Position numbers and translations under genes: made by a program. DNA of 64,000 nt from Longibaculum muris (GTDB taxonomy: Bacteria; Bacillota_I; Bacilli_A; Erysipelotrichales; Coprobacillaceae): positions 62,001 through 126,000 of the forward strand of contig NZ_SMCQ01000004.1 in assembly GCF_004343035.1 (NCBI RefSeq), read 5' to 3'. The stretch's first letter is position 1. Each line of letters begins with the position of its first letter. Shown here in pieces: positions 62,824-64,000 of this stretch. Under the pieces are notes generated by a model that had not been told where the DNA came from, ran no database searches, and was given only the letters and a program-made list of their open reading frames with translations.

Positions 62824-64000
62824 AATGATTTAAACCACCCTTCAGGATGAATAACATGATCTTCTTTAGGATTAAAGTTTGTCAATTCTCTATGAATTTC
62901 CATACAACAGCGCTTAATTTTTTCAAAGCCAAATTTATTTCTAATTTCATCAATAGCTCTATCAATTTTCTTTTCCTTTTGACGTTGATTTTCATCAACA
63001 AAAAGACTTAATTGAACATGAGAAGAATCATCAGCTAATTGACTTACACAAACACTTACACTTCGATAGGGACGATCTAAATACCCATAACAAGACCCTA
63101 AACAATTTTCCTGTAAAAGTTGTTCAACAACCAGCATGATTTCACTAGAAATATTCGTTGCTATATCAATCTTCTTTTGCCTTGTATAACTGTTCAATTC
63201 ATTATCACGTAAATGAATCGATATCACTGAACCTTTAAGATTTCTGTCCTTTAAACGTGATGCCACTGATTCTACCAAAACTCTAAAAACATCTTTAGCT
63301 TCTTCAAAAGTAGAAAGATCATGCATAGCAGTTATTCCATTTCCTATCGATTTTGGCATTCTTTCATTATCAGATAATGCAACCTCACTCACATCCATCC
63401 CATTGGCAAAATACCAAATCATTTCGCCATTTTTTCCTAAAAATGATTTCAAATATTCTTTATGACTTCTTGCAATATCACCAATTGTATAAATTCCTTT
63501 ATCTTTTAATTTATTGGTTGTAGCCTTACCAACATAAAACAAATCTTCCACTGGTAAAGGATAAACAACATCTTTAAAATTCTTTTTAGAAATCACTGTA
63601 AAGCCCATTTTTTTATCAAAATCACTACCCAATTTAGCAAATATTTTATTATAGCTTACTCCCATTGAAACAGATAATCCTAATTCATGATAAACACGCA
63701 TTTGAATTTCTTTAGCAATCGCAATCGGATCACCTCCAAATAATCTTTGTGACGATGTTAAATCAATCCAAGCTTCATCAATCCCAAAACTTTCAACCTT
63801 ATCTGTATATTCACGATAAATATTTTTAACTTCTTCACTATAATACTTATAATCTTCATAATGTGGTTGAATCACTAATAGATGCGGACATTTTTCATAA
63901 GCCTCACGTAATGATTCACCCGTTTGAATATGAAATTCTTTAGCTAAGTCATTCTTAGCCAAAACAATTCCATGACGTGACTTTTCATTTCCACCAACAA
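62820..64000 (-). CDS. dinB: DNA polymerase IV (DinB, Y family), 5' end missing
   Basis: The gene runs off the right edge; 393 residues are visible, starting within the palm (NEKSRHGIVLAKNDLAKEF). The catalytic SFGIDEAWIDLT and DPIAIAKEIQMRVYHELGLS, GVSYNKIFAKLGSDFDKK, the HhH region and the little-finger domain (GSVISIHLRDNELNSYTR) are intact. It copies damaged DNA with low fidelity. The true start lies outside the window. It is the first gene of a two-gene unit with the small protein downstream. Confidence 0.92.
   Translation of the reverse strand, partial: VGGNEKSRHGIVLAKNDLAKEFHIQTGESLREAYEKCPHLLVIQPHYEDYKYYSEEVKNIYREYTDKVESFGIDEAWIDLTSSQRLFGGDPIAIAKEIQMRVYHELGLSVSMGVSYNKIFAKLGSDFDKKMGFTVISKKNFKDVVYPLPVEDLFYVGKATTNKLKDKGIYTIGDIARSHKEYLKSFLGKNGEMIWYFANGMDVSEVALSDNERMPKSIGNGITAMHDLSTFEEAKDVFRVLVESVASRLKDRNLKGSVISIHLRDNELNSYTRQKKIDIATNISSEIMLVVEQLLQENCLGSCYGYLDRPYRSVSVCVSQLADDSSHVQLSLFVDENQRQKEKKIDRAIDEIRNKFGFEKIKRCCMEIHRELTNFNPKEDHVIHPEGWFKSL

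Overview
The window joins two pieces of DNA of different base composition. From 1 to about 29.05 kb lies an integrated element: a siphovirus-type prophage of moderate GC with dense, overlapping genes, almost all on the minus strand, followed by a plus-strand accessory block (21.2-28.3 kb). From about 29.05 kb to the right end lies a very AT-rich chromosome with the codon use of a low-GC gut Bacillota. A T-box leader, a c-di-GMP-I riboswitch, a Gram-positive type IV pilus operon and a PTS-type 6-phospho-beta-glucosidase suggest Erysipelotrichia/Coprobacillaceae. That placement is inference. Neither the integrase nor the left attachment site is in the window.

Prophage, read in its own (minus) direction from about 21.2 kb leftwards: a promoter with 10-bp iterons and a long structured leader; sigma-region-4-like protein; BRO/KilAC antirepressor; DUF4406; AEP-type primase-helicase; VRR-NUC nuclease; SNF2 helicase; DUF1492/ArpU-like late regulator. 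A late promoter with four TGAACT iterons follows, then HNH nuclease, small terminase, a SAM-synthetase-like protein, two DNA methyltransferases, a small accessory set (DUF4314, amidoligase, gamma-glutamylcyclotransferase-like protein, zinc ribbon), large terminase, portal, ClpP-like protease, HK97 capsid, connector genes and the start of the major tail protein at the left edge. A roughly 100-bp palindromic non-coding element occurs twice, after the primase and after the capsid gene.

Accessory block on the plus strand: an unrecognised 315-aa protein plus a 933-aa SF1 helicase with a large unrecognised N-terminal half, then a small XRE protein, a Nudix hydrolase, an HhH-GPD DNA glycosylase, an Eco47II-family restriction endonuclease and a cytosine-5 methyltransferase, closed by a convergent ASCH-domain gene. 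This looks like a defence island carried by the element. The methyltransferase promoter shares 14 identical bases with two prophage promoters. The element ends inside the 3' end of rlmD, a known integration hotspot.

Host region: rlmD behind a c-di-GMP-I riboswitch; an operon for ParB-like protein, pseudouridine synthase, MATE transporter, Smr protein, dipeptidase and 6-phospho-beta-glucosidase; a divergent RpiR regulator; a tryptophan-type ABC transporter (trpXYZ) under a T-box with a UGG specifier; a 12-kb type IV pilus operon (pilA-D-C-M-N-O, minor pilins, pilB, pilT, a further prepilin) in which pilO has an in-frame stop and one minor pilin has two carbohydrate-binding-like repeats; an EamA transporter; a large GAF/PAS-GGDEF-PAS-GGDEF-EAL protein; MATE, DUF308 and metal-permease genes; a PHP phosphatase; a Gfo/Idh/MocA oxidoreductase; and dinB running off the right edge. 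The riboswitch, the GGDEF-EAL protein and the MshEN-type N terminus of PilB together point to c-di-GMP signalling linked to pili.
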